14,583 nt of DNA from NCBI GenBank assembly GCA_025934335.1, contig JAICYG010000060.1, positions 1 through 14,583 of the forward strand, in the 5' to 3' direction. The position numbers were made by a program, and so were the translations under genes. The DNA is from Thermoleophilia bacterium. Its GTDB lineage: Bacteria; Actinomycetota; Thermoleophilia; Gaiellales; Gaiellaceae. This document shows, piece after piece, positions 1-6,102 of the stretch. Numbering within the stretch: position 1 is the stretch's first letter; every line of letters begins with the position of its first letter. Under the pieces are notes generated by a model. It was not told the origin of the DNA and ran no database searches. It was given only the letters and a program-made list of their open reading frames with translations.

Positions 1-1
1 C

Positions 2-43
2 GGGGGTCGCGCGATCGGCGAGTGCGCCGCGATCAGCAACTAG
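2..43 (+). CDS. C-terminal tail of an unidentified protein (5' end outside window)
   Basis: The second forward frame reads GGRAIGECAAISN and stops at TAG (41-43). Twelve of its 13 codons end in G or C and the residues look protein-like, whereas the first forward frame gives an arginine-rich string typical of a shadow frame. A strong hairpin begins 6 nt after the stop, as expected for the end of a transcription unit converging on the ferrochelatase gene. The tail is too short to assign a family, so no function is proposed. The frame choice is an inference. Confidence 0.45.
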   Translation, partial: GGRAIGECAAISN

Positions 44-48
44 CGTGA

Positions 49-80
49 GAACGGTGGTCCGTCTCGGCGGGCCACCGTTC
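49..80. terminator. Bidirectional hairpin terminator between convergent genes
   Basis: GAACGGTGG (49-57) is perfectly complementary to CCACCGTTC (72-80). The stem extends inward through a T-G wobble and three more pairs to a 6-nt loop (62-67), giving about 13 paired positions. It lies 6 nt after the plus-strand stop at 43 and 4 nt after the ferrochelatase stop at 85, so it can serve both strands. There is no clear T-tract on either side, which is common for terminators in GC-rich actinobacteria. Confidence 0.7.
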
Positions 81-84
81 CCCT

Positions 85-1155
85 TCAGCGCTCCCAGGGG
101 GAGGGGCGGCCGTTCCCGGGAAGGCAGCAGTCGGGGGCGCATGTGTCGTGGCTCGGCCCGAAGCGGCCGACCGCCCGCTTCGGCGTCTCCGGTTCCAGGC
201 GCTCGACGATCGCCTCGCGGATCGCGGCGACGAAGGCCGGGTGCGTGCCGGCCGTTCGGGCGCGCGCGAACGGCAGCCCCAGCTCGGCTGCCTTCTCTCG
301 CGCCTCGAAATCGAGGTCGTAGAGCACCTCCAGGTGGTCGGAGACGAAGCCGATCGGCGCCACGACGACCCCCGACGCACCCCGCGCGGCAAGGCGGTCC
401 AGGTGGTCACAGACGTCGGGCTCGAGCCACGGCACGTGCGGTGCCCCGCTGCGCGACTGGTAGACGACCTGCCGTTCGCCGGCACCGGCCGCCTCGGCGA
501 CGAGCCGTGCCGTCTCTCGCAGCTGCGCCTCGTAGGCGCAGTTCTTCGCCATCGCGACCGGGATCGAATGCGCGGTGAAGGCGACGTGCGCCGCCTCCGG
601 CAGCGTCGCGAGCGCCTCGCGCAGGTGGTCGGCGTTCGCTTCGACGAAGCCCGGGTGGTTGTAGAGCATGCGTAGCCGGGACACGGCGGGCGCGCCCGGG
701 CCGACCTCCTGCTGCGCGTCGAAGAGGTTCTCGCGGTACTGCCGGCAGCCCGAGTACGAGCTGTACGCGGAGGTGAGGAATGCGAGCGCGTTGCGGACGC
801 CGTCGTCGCGCATCGCGCGCAGGGTGTCCGGGAGGAGCGGCTGCCAGTTCCGGTTCCCGAAATAGACGGGCAGGTCGACGCCGTGCGCGTGCAGCTCGCG
901 CTCGAGCGCCGCGATCAGCTCGCGGTTCTGCGCGTTGATCGGGCTGACGCCGCCGAAGCGGTCGTAGTGGTGGGCGACCTCGAGCAGCCGCTCGCGCGGC
1001 ACACCGCGGCCGCGCGTCACGTTCTCGAGGAACGGCAGCACGTCGTCGGGCCCCTCGGGGCCGCCGAACGAGACGACGACGATCGCGTCGAACGGCGCGT
1101 CGCTCGGGGTCGCCCGGTCGGCGGGCGGCTTGCGTTCGGAGATCGGAGTCGGCAC
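85..1155 (-). CDS. hemH: Ferrochelatase, probably coproporphyrin ferrochelatase with [2Fe-2S] cluster
   Basis: This 356-residue ferrochelatase inserts ferrous iron into the porphyrin ring. In actinobacteria the usual substrate is coproporphyrin III (CpfC). Visible landmarks are YFGNRNW (98-104), SSYSGCRQYREN (132-143), catalytic His196 in TAHSIP, and Glu276 in VSDHLEVLYD. Cys137 plus Cys339, Cys343 and Cys344 near the C-terminus match the four-cysteine [2Fe-2S] arrangement known in actinobacterial enzymes. The GTG start shares one base with the TAG stop of the DegV gene (TAGTG), which supports the start and makes this the last gene of the Asp23-FakA operon. Length is normal. The substrate assignment comes from family knowledge, not from the sequence itself. 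Confidence 0.95.
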   Translation of the reverse strand: MPTPISERKPPADRATPSDAPFDAIVVVSFGGPEGPDDVLPFLENVTRGRGVPRERLLEVAHHYDRFGGVSPINAQNRELIAALERELHAHGVDLPVYFGNRNWQPLLPDTLRAMRDDGVRNALAFLTSAYSSYSGCRQYRENLFDAQQEVGPGAPAVSRLRMLYNHPGFVEANADHLREALATLPEAAHVAFTAHSIPVAMAKNCAYEAQLRETARLVAEAAGAGERQVVYQSRSGAPHVPWLEPDVCDHLDRLAARGASGVVVAPIGFVSDHLEVLYDLDFEAREKAAELGLPFARARTAGTHPAFVAAIREAIVERLEPETPKRAVGRFGPSHDTCAPDCCLPGNGRPSPWER

Positions 1156-2021
1156 TACTCGGTGTCGTCGAACCAGAAGAACCCCACGGTGCCAGGACCG
1201 GCGTGGGTGCCGACGACGGCGCCGAGCGTCGTCTGGATCTCGACCTGCGCGTGCGGCCGGACGGCGCGAACCATCTTCCAGAGCGCCTGCATCCGGTCGG
1301 GCGCCGCGGCGTGCGCGATCCCGACCTTCAGGTGCGGTGAGTCGGTCGTCGTCGACTCGAAGAGCGACGCGAACTCGGCGAACGCCTTCTGGTTCCCGCG
1401 CACCCGCTTCAGCGGAATCACCTCGCCGTCGCGGATGGTCAGGATCGGCTTCACGTTCAGCAGGTTGCCTGCGAAGGCCGCCGCCTTGCCGATGCGGCCT
1501 CCCCTGGCGAGGTACTCGAGCGTGTTGACGGTGAAGAGCAGCCGGTGCTCGCGCTGGTAGCGGGCGACGAACGCGTCGATCTCGTCGTCGGTCGTGCCGC
1601 GCTCGAGCCGGCGTTGCACGCCGAGCGCGAGGAGCGCGAGTGACGCCGAGACCGTCCGCGTGTCGATCACGCGCACCTTGGCGCCGCCGAGCGTCTCGGC
1701 GGCCGTCTGCGCGCTCGCAAACGTGCCGGAGAGCGTGGAGCTGATCTGGAGCGAGAGGACGTGCTCGAACCTCGGCGCCAGCTCCTCGTAGACGGCGAGG
1801 AAGTCGGCCGGCGTCGGCTGCGACGTCGTCGGCAGGTCCACCGCTGCCTGTAGGCGCTCGTAGAAGCGCGGCGGGTCGATCTCGACGTAGTCCTTGAAGC
1901 TCTCGTCGCCGAAGCGCACGTACAGTGGCACGACGCGGAAGTTCGGGAACCGCTCCGGTGCATCGGGGAAGTCCGCGGTCGAGTCGAGGACGACGGCCGT
2001 GTTGGCGGCGGTGAGCGTCAC
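1155..2021 (-). CDS. fakB: DegV family fatty-acid-binding protein (FakB-like subunit of fatty acid kinase)
   Basis: This 288-residue DegV-fold protein is expected to bind a fatty acid and present its carboxylate to FakA for phosphorylation. It shows the opening VVLDSTADFP, the TTSQPTPADF segment, and QISSTLSGTFASAQ, in which the conserved serine/threonine residues contact the fatty-acid head group. VIDTRTVSASLALLAL follows. The frame stays open upstream to 2258, but that part is the antisense-like shadow of the receiver gene. The GTG at 2019-2021 overlaps the receiver's TGA (GTGA) and puts the first beta-strand at the usual distance. The FakA gene lies one gene upstream in the same operon, which supports the FakB role. 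The identity of the bound lipid is unknown. Confidence 0.9.
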   Translation of the reverse strand: MTLTAANTAVVLDSTADFPDAPERFPNFRVVPLYVRFGDESFKDYVEIDPPRFYERLQAAVDLPTTSQPTPADFLAVYEELAPRFEHVLSLQISSTLSGTFASAQTAAETLGGAKVRVIDTRTVSASLALLALGVQRRLERGTTDDEIDAFVARYQREHRLLFTVNTLEYLARGGRIGKAAAFAGNLLNVKPILTIRDGEVIPLKRVRGNQKAFAEFASLFESTTTDSPHLKVGIAHAAAPDRMQALWKMVRAVRPHAQVEIQTTLGAVVGTHAGPGTVGFFWFDDTE

Positions 2022-2392
2022 GCCTCGGCAGCCTTGCAGACGACGCGCACGAGCCGGTCGAACTCCTCGTCCTTCGTCACGCACATGACCGCGCCCGCCA
2101 TGAAGACCTCGTCGACCTCCTCCGAGCTGACCGACGCGGTCAGGCAGACGACCTTGGTGTCGGGGGCCGCGGCGAGCACCGCGCGCGTGGCGTCGGCGCC
2201 GTTCAGTCCGGGCATGCGGTAGTCCATCAGCACCACGTCGGGCTGCAGGCGGCGGCACAGCTCGGGCGCGTCGTCGCCGGTGGAGGCGCTGCCGACGACC
2301 TCCACCTCCTCCCGCATCCCGAACAGCAGCTCGAGCGTCTCACGGAAGACGTCGTTGTCCTCGACGATCGCGACGCGAACCGGTGGCGTCAT
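2018..2392 (-). CDS. Stand-alone response regulator receiver domain protein
   Basis: This 124-residue protein is a single CheY-like receiver with no output domain. The phosphorylation site is complete: acidic pair Glu11-Asp12, phosphoacceptor Asp57 in VVLMDYRMPG, Thr85 in VVCLTAS and Lys107 in VTKD. The sequence most resembles the receivers of NarL/FixJ regulators but ends where the helix-turn-helix would begin. No histidine kinase is encoded nearby. It overlaps the FakA gene upstream by ATGA (2389-2392) and the DegV gene downstream by GTGA (2018-2021), so it is made together with both fatty-acid kinase subunits. Its partner and output are unknown. Control of fatty-acid phosphorylation is a guess from context only. 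Confidence 0.92.
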   Translation of the reverse strand: MTPPVRVAIVEDNDVFRETLELLFGMREEVEVVGSASTGDDAPELCRRLQPDVVLMDYRMPGLNGADATRAVLAAAPDTKVVCLTASVSSEEVDEVFMAGAVMCVTKDEEFDRLVRVVCKAAEA

Positions 2393-3933
2393 TCGGCCGC
2401 CAGGAGCAGCGGGTAGTGGGGCTGGCCGCCTTCGTGCACCTCGAGCTCGAGCTCCGGGTGCCTGGCGCGGATCTCGTCGAGGAGCGGCTCGAGCTCCGGA
2501 GCGTCCTCGCCGGTGAGCAGCGTGAGCAGGCCGCGCGGCTCGCCGAGGAGGCGCTCGAGCACGGCCCCGGCGACCTCGGCGAACGTGTCACCGCCGACGA
2601 CAGGCTCGCCGTCGGCGAGGCCGAGCCACTTGCCGGACCGCACGGAGACGCCGTTCAGCTGCACGTCGCGGCTCGCGACCGTGACCGCGCCCGTGGCGAC
2701 GGCACCGGCCGCCTCGTGCATCGCCTCGGCGTTCTCGGCCGCGCTCAGAGCCGGATCGAACGCGACCAGCGCGGCGAGGCCCGCCTGGAGCGAGCGCGTC
2801 GGCACGACACGCACGCCCTTCACCGCGTTCTCCGCGGCTTGCTCCGCGCTCATGATCACGTTGCCGTTGTTCGGCAGGACGACGACCTCGGGCGCCGCCG
2901 CGCGCTCGATCGCGGCCAGGATGTCGGCGGTCGACGGGTTCATCGTCGAACCGCCGTCGACCACCGCTGCGTCGAAGCTTTCGAAGAGCGCCCGGTTGCC
3001 GTTCCCGGCCGCGACCGCCACGACCGCGCAGGCCGCCTCGTCGCCGCCGGATACCGCGTGCAGCAGCCGCTCCTCGCGTTCCTGCGTCTGCGCGTGCATG
3101 TTCGCGATCTCGATGCCGGCGACGGTGCCCCGCGCGACGCCGAGCGACAGCGCTTTCCCGGGATCGTCGGTGTGGACGTGCACCTTCAGCGCCTCGCGAT
3201 CGCCGACGACGAGCAGCGAGTCGCCGAGCTGCGCGAGCTCGCCCTCGAGCTCGTCGGCGTCGAGACCGTCACCTTCCACGACGAACACCGTGCAGTAGCG
3301 GTACCGCGAAAGCTCCTGGTGGATCGCCTCGAGGCCGATCCCCTCCGTCGCTTCGGGCGGGGCCGCCAGCGCCTCGTCCGTCAGCGCGGCGCAGAGGCCG
3401 CGGACGATCTCGACGAGGCCGGCGGCTCCCGCGTCGACGACGCCCGCCTCTGCGAGCACGGGGAGCATCTCGCGCGTCTGCACGACCGTGTCGTCGCCTC
3501 GCGCGACGATCGTCGGCAGGTCGCCGCCGTGCTCGGCTGCGTCGGCCATGGCGCGGATCGCGGTCAGCATCGTCCCCTCGACGGGCTTCTTGACCGCGCG
3601 GTACGCGGCGTCGCTCGCCGACCGGAAGACGCGGGCGAGGTCGTCCGTCTCGGCGAGCGCGTCGCAGGCGCCGCGGACGATCTGCGAGAGGATGACGCCG
3701 GAGTTGCCGCGGGCGCCCATCAGGGCGGCGCGCGAGATCTCGTGAGCGAGCCCGGCACGGTCGCCGGGGCCGTCGCGCTCGAGTGCCTCCGCGACCGACC
3801 GCACGGTGAGCGTCAGGTTGGTGCCGGTGTCGCCGTCGGGCACCGGGTAGACGTTGAGGTCGTCGATGCGGCGACGGTTCGCCTCGATCGACGCCCGCGC
3901 GCCGGCGACCAGTTCGCGAGCGCTTTCCCTCAT
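2389..3933 (-). CDS. fakA: Fatty acid kinase ATP-binding subunit FakA (DAK2/DhaL domain protein, YloV family)
   Basis: This 514-residue protein is the kinase half of the two-component fatty acid kinase, phosphorylating fatty acids held by FakB/DegV. The N-terminal DhaL-like domain carries NVYPVPDGDTGTNL (27-40), whose aspartates bind Mg-ATP, followed by MGARGNSGVILSQI (72-85) and DAGAAGLVEIV (168-178). The middle domain includes KVHVHTDDPGKAL (250-262). The C-terminal DegV-like part has DGGSTMNPSTADIL (327-339) and LPNNGNVIMSAEQAA (353-367). Length and order match the family. The ATG start overlaps the Asp23 gene's stop (ATGA, 3930-3933). The distal neighbour is DegV/FakB, with a receiver gene in between. 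In Firmicutes the next gene is often recG; here it is not. Confidence 0.93.
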   Translation of the reverse strand: MRESARELVAGARASIEANRRRIDDLNVYPVPDGDTGTNLTLTVRSVAEALERDGPGDRAGLAHEISRAALMGARGNSGVILSQIVRGACDALAETDDLARVFRSASDAAYRAVKKPVEGTMLTAIRAMADAAEHGGDLPTIVARGDDTVVQTREMLPVLAEAGVVDAGAAGLVEIVRGLCAALTDEALAAPPEATEGIGLEAIHQELSRYRYCTVFVVEGDGLDADELEGELAQLGDSLLVVGDREALKVHVHTDDPGKALSLGVARGTVAGIEIANMHAQTQEREERLLHAVSGGDEAACAVVAVAAGNGNRALFESFDAAVVDGGSTMNPSTADILAAIERAAAPEVVVLPNNGNVIMSAEQAAENAVKGVRVVPTRSLQAGLAALVAFDPALSAAENAEAMHEAAGAVATGAVTVASRDVQLNGVSVRSGKWLGLADGEPVVGGDTFAEVAGAVLERLLGEPRGLLTLLTGEDAPELEPLLDEIRARHPELELEVHEGGQPHYPLLLAAE

Positions 3934-4268
3934 GACTGCCTCACGCGCTGGATCACGACCTCGACCGCGGCCACCTGCAGCCCCGTCAGCCGCTCGACGT
4001 CGTAGGCGACCTGCGAACGCACGGTCGAGGCCACCTCGGCGAGGTTGAGGCCGTGCTCGACCACGACGTGCAGCTCGATCCGCACCGCGTCGCCGGGGCC
4101 TTCGACGCTGATCCCCTCCCGCCGGAACATGCGCCCCACGCGGCTGCCGGCGCTGAGGCCGACGACGCCGTAACAGCCGAGCGCCGTCTCGGCGACGATC
4201 TCTGCGACGGCCTCTCGCGCGATCGTCAGCCGTCCGTGCTCGAGCTCCAGCGTCAGGTCGTCCGCCAC
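3930..4268 (-). CDS. Asp23/Gls24 family envelope stress protein
   Basis: This 112-residue protein matches the Asp23/Gls24 (YloU) family. It shows LTIAREAVAEIVAETALGCYGVVGLS near the N-terminus and a C-terminal half with IELHVVVEHGLNLAEVASTV, DVERLTGLQVAAVEVVIQRV. Family members are small cytoplasmic proteins linked to envelope stress and often encoded next to FakA. The start is GTG at 4266-4268, the first gene of the operon running to hemH. It overlaps fakA by ATGA. A possible -10 box lies at 4282-4287. The family's biochemical role is not settled, and nothing in this copy narrows it. Confidence 0.88.
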   Translation of the reverse strand: MADDLTLELEHGRLTIAREAVAEIVAETALGCYGVVGLSAGSRVGRMFRREGISVEGPGDAVRIELHVVVEHGLNLAEVASTVRSQVAYDVERLTGLQVAAVEVVIQRVRQS

Positions 4269-4281
4269 GGCTCTCGATTAG

Positions 4282-4287
4282 ACCCTA
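4282..4287 (-). promoter_or_regulatory. Possible -10 element for the asp23-fakA-hemH operon
   Basis: On the minus strand TAGGGT (a TANNNT box) lies 13 nt before the GTG start of the Asp23 gene, within the 64-bp gap that separates it from the divergent plus-strand gene. No convincing -35 element or Shine-Dalgarno sequence is visible. A promoter must lie here or inside the neighbouring coding sequence, because the upstream gene is on the other strand. Confidence 0.35.
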
Positions 4288-4319
4288 AACACGCGGGACC
4301 CGGTTGCGCCTCGCGGGCG

Positions 4320-4325
4320 TATCGT
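4320..4325 (+). promoter_or_regulatory. Putative -10 box of a leaderless promoter
   Basis: TATCGT is followed by exactly 7 nt and then the ATG at 4333. A TANNNT box 6-7 nt before the start codon is the usual arrangement for leaderless actinobacterial transcripts, where the ATG is the transcription start. No Shine-Dalgarno sequence precedes the ATG. No recognisable -35 is seen. The same spacing occurs before the other plus-strand gene at 12858. Confidence 0.45.
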
Positions 4326-4332
4326 TTCGCAC

Positions 4333-5223
4333 ATGGAGGTGCGCGCGTTCTCGGCGTCGCTGCTGCTCGGCATGGTCTTCGCCGCGGGCCCCGGCCGGCC
4401 GGTGACCTTCCAGCACCTGGCGCCGCTGACGCTGAAGCCGACTGGGCCGGCCCTCCACGTGGCCGTGAGCCCGTACAGCTTTCACCCGCTCGCCGTCGGC
4501 GACGGGCTGCTCGTCGCGCGGACGGCGAACGCGGTGAAGGTGTTCGACAGCTCGACGCTGCGGCTCGTCCACTCCTACCGGCTCCGGGCGAAGGACACGT
4601 GCGCCGTCGGCCTCGACGGCACGACCCCGGTCGCGCTCGTCGGCTGCCTCGAGCCCACCTCGCGCAACTACACCGTCGTTCGCTTCGGCACGATGCCGAC
4701 GCGCATTCGGGTACGGCAGCCGCTCACCGCCATCCGCTACCCGGTGAGCGTCGCATTCGGCGACGGGCACGCCTACGTCGTCCACGTGTTCGGCGCGGTC
4801 GACGCGATCGACCTCCGCTCCGGCTCCGTCACGTCGCACGCGCCGCTGCGGACGCTCTCGAAGGGCGAGGGCTACATGCGCGCGCAGTGGCTCGGCGACC
4901 ACCTGCTCGGCCTCGCCGGCACCGTCGTCGACGTGCGCAGCTGGCACCGGCGGACGCTCGCTCCTCACGCCTCGGAGACGATCGCCGGCGGCGACAGGAT
5001 CGCGACCGTCGGCCCGAACGGCGTCAACGTCTACACGAAGCGCGACCTCCGTCTGTACCGCCGGCTCCTGCGCGGCGAGGTGATCGACTCGGCGCTCCTC
5101 GACGGCAACGTGCTCTACGCCCAGAGCGCGCTCGTCTGGTACGTGATCGACGTGCCGACGGGCAGGACGATCGCCCGGCTCGTCCCGGACACCGCCTGGT
5201 CGCTCCAGCTACTCCAGAGCTAG
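4333..5223 (+). CDS. Probable secreted beta-propeller-like protein of unknown function
   Basis: This 296-residue protein was not recognised as a named family. The N-terminus (MEVRAF, then SLLLGMVFAAG) looks like a short signal peptide with a weak positive region. The rest contains at least five units in which a 'GDGLLVAR'-type strand is followed by an acidic or aromatic strand such as VKVFDSSTLRLVHSYRL, VDAIDLRSGSV, VVDVRSWHRRTL, VNVYTKRDLRLYRRL and WYVIDVPTGRTIARL. This is the pattern of beta-propeller blades of about 40 residues. Cys90 and Cys105 could form a disulfide. No catalytic motif is visible. The gene stands alone on the plus strand between rpmB and the Asp23 gene, diverges from the latter, and ends in a CTAG shared with the rpmB stop. 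Codon use matches the neighbours. Confidence 0.8.
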   Translation: MEVRAFSASLLLGMVFAAGPGRPVTFQHLAPLTLKPTGPALHVAVSPYSFHPLAVGDGLLVARTANAVKVFDSSTLRLVHSYRLRAKDTCAVGLDGTTPVALVGCLEPTSRNYTVVRFGTMPTRIRVRQPLTAIRYPVSVAFGDGHAYVVHVFGAVDAIDLRSGSVTSHAPLRTLSKGEGYMRAQWLGDHLLGLAGTVVDVRSWHRRTLAPHASETIAGGDRIATVGPNGVNVYTKRDLRLYRRLLRGEVIDSALLDGNVLYAQSALVWYVIDVPTGRTIARLVPDTAWSLQLLQS

Positions 5224-5411
5224 ACGGCCTTTGTGACGCGGCCGCCCTTGAGGCAGCGCGTGCACACATAGGCGCGGGTCGGCGAGCCCTTGAGCAGGAT
5301 GCGGACCCGCTGCAGGTTCGGGTCGAAGCGCCGCTTCGTCGCCACCATCGAGTGCGAGCGGTGGTGCCCGAAGGCGGGCTTCTTGCCGCAGATTGCGCAG
5401 ACCTTGCTCAT
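5220..5411 (-). CDS. rpmB: 50S ribosomal protein L28
   Basis: This 63-residue protein is ribosomal protein L28 of the large subunit. It has MSKVCAICGKKPAFGHHRSHS at the start, RRFDPNLQRVRI in the middle, and YVCTRCLKGGRV near the end. Cys5/Cys8 and Cys50/Cys53 form the two CxxC pairs of the zinc-binding (C+) version. It starts 28 bp after the ribH stop, so it may be the last gene of the riboflavin operon, and it may also have its own promoter in that gap. Its TAG stop overlaps the TAG of the plus-strand gene in the palindrome CTAG. Confidence 0.95.
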   Translation of the reverse strand: MSKVCAICGKKPAFGHHRSHSMVATKRRFDPNLQRVRILLKGSPTRAYVCTRCLKGGRVTKAV

Positions 5412-5421
5412 GGCGGGCCGC

Positions 5422-5427
5422 AGTGTA
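5422..5427 (-). promoter_or_regulatory. Possible -10 box for rpmB
   Basis: On the minus strand TACACT lies in the 28-bp gap between ribH and rpmB, 10 nt before the rpmB ATG. It fits TANNNT and would give a leader of only a few bases. No Shine-Dalgarno sequence is visible before rpmB, in keeping with a near-leaderless transcript. The -35 region, which lies inside ribH, is not recognisable. Confidence 0.35.
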
Positions 5428-5442
5428 GCGGCTAAGCGGCTA
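5427..5442. repeat. Exact tandem repeat of 8 bp, two copies
   Basis: AGCGGCTA is repeated head to tail (5427-5434 and 5435-5442). The right copy contains the ribH stop codon and the left copy abuts the possible rpmB -10 box. It may be chance in such a GC-rich region or a small binding site. Confidence 0.5.
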
Positions 5443-6102
5443 TGCCGTTTCCTGCGCCGCGCGCGCGCTCTTGCGGAGCCGCGCGAACAGGTCGGCCATC
5501 TCGAGCGCCGCGCGGACGGCGTCGGCCGCCTTCGGGATGCGGGCCTCCGCCTGCTCGACGTTCTCGACGGTGAGCACGCCGAACGTCACGGGCACGCCCG
5601 TCTCGATCCCCGCGAGCTGGAGCCCCGACGCGCACTCGGAGGCGACGTAGTCGAAGTGCGGCGTCTCGCCGCGGACGACGGCCCCGAGCGCGACGATGCA
5701 GGCGTAGCGGCGCGTCTTCGCGAGCGCCATCGCGGCGAGCGGCAACTCGAACGCACCCGGCACCGGGACGATCGTGATCGCGTCCTGCGCCACCCCGGCC
5801 TCGAGCAGCGCGTCGAGCGCGGTCTGGAGCATCCGGTCGGTGACGCCGCCGTTGAAGCGGGAGACGACGACGCCGACCGAGCGGCGGCGGCCCAGCGGCG
5901 TCCCCTCGAGCACCGTGAAGCCGTCCGGCACCTGAACCTCGCCGCGGACGTGCTCGACGCTCGCGCCGTCGACCGGCGCATCCTCGATCACGCCGGAGGA
6001 CTCGGCCGCCGGCCAGCCCTCGAACGGATCGGGTGTGTCGCCGTCGTCGCCGGCGGGGGCATCGGGCTGCTGCTCGTCGATCTCGCTCTCACGCTCGCTC
6101 AT
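5440..6102 (-). CDS. ribH: 6,7-dimethyl-8-ribityllumazine synthase with acidic N-terminal extension
   Basis: This protein condenses 3,4-dihydroxy-2-butanone 4-phosphate with the ribitylamino-pyrimidine to form lumazine, the penultimate step of riboflavin synthesis. The core runs from about residue 62: VVVSRFNGGVTDRML (78-92), VPVPGAFELPLAA (112-124), and ALGAVVRGETPHFDYV (138-153) with catalytic His149. At 220 residues it is about 60 longer than usual. The first 60 residues contain 18 Asp/Glu and only 2 Arg and look disordered. The ATG overlaps the ribBA stop (ATGA, 6099-6102), which supports this long start. Near the C-terminus the usual glycine/lysine loop (of the AGTKAGNKG type) is replaced by a shorter ARIPKAAD. 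The extension's role is unknown. Confidence 0.93.
   Translation of the reverse strand: MSERESEIDEQQPDAPAGDDGDTPDPFEGWPAAESSGVIEDAPVDGASVEHVRGEVQVPDGFTVLEGTPLGRRRSVGVVVSRFNGGVTDRMLQTALDALLEAGVAQDAITIVPVPGAFELPLAAMALAKTRRYACIVALGAVVRGETPHFDYVASECASGLQLAGIETGVPVTFGVLTVENVEQAEARIPKAADAVRAALEMADLFARLRKSARAAQETA

Noticed and set aside
2022..2258. N-terminal extension of the DegV protein
   Set aside because: The 79 extra residues are Arg/Gly-rich shadow of the receiver gene. The GTG at 2021 overlaps the receiver stop and gives the normal N-terminus.
2383..4005. Open plus-strand frame of 540 codons opposite fakA
   Set aside because: Composition is Arg/Asp/Val-rich and repetitive, and the minus strand encodes a full-length FakA with all motifs.
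5225..5244. Possible terminator hairpin (CGGCC...GGCCG) after the propeller-like gene
   Set aside because: Only 5 bp of stem with a 10-nt loop, inside rpmB coding sequence and with no T-tract. It is likely chance.
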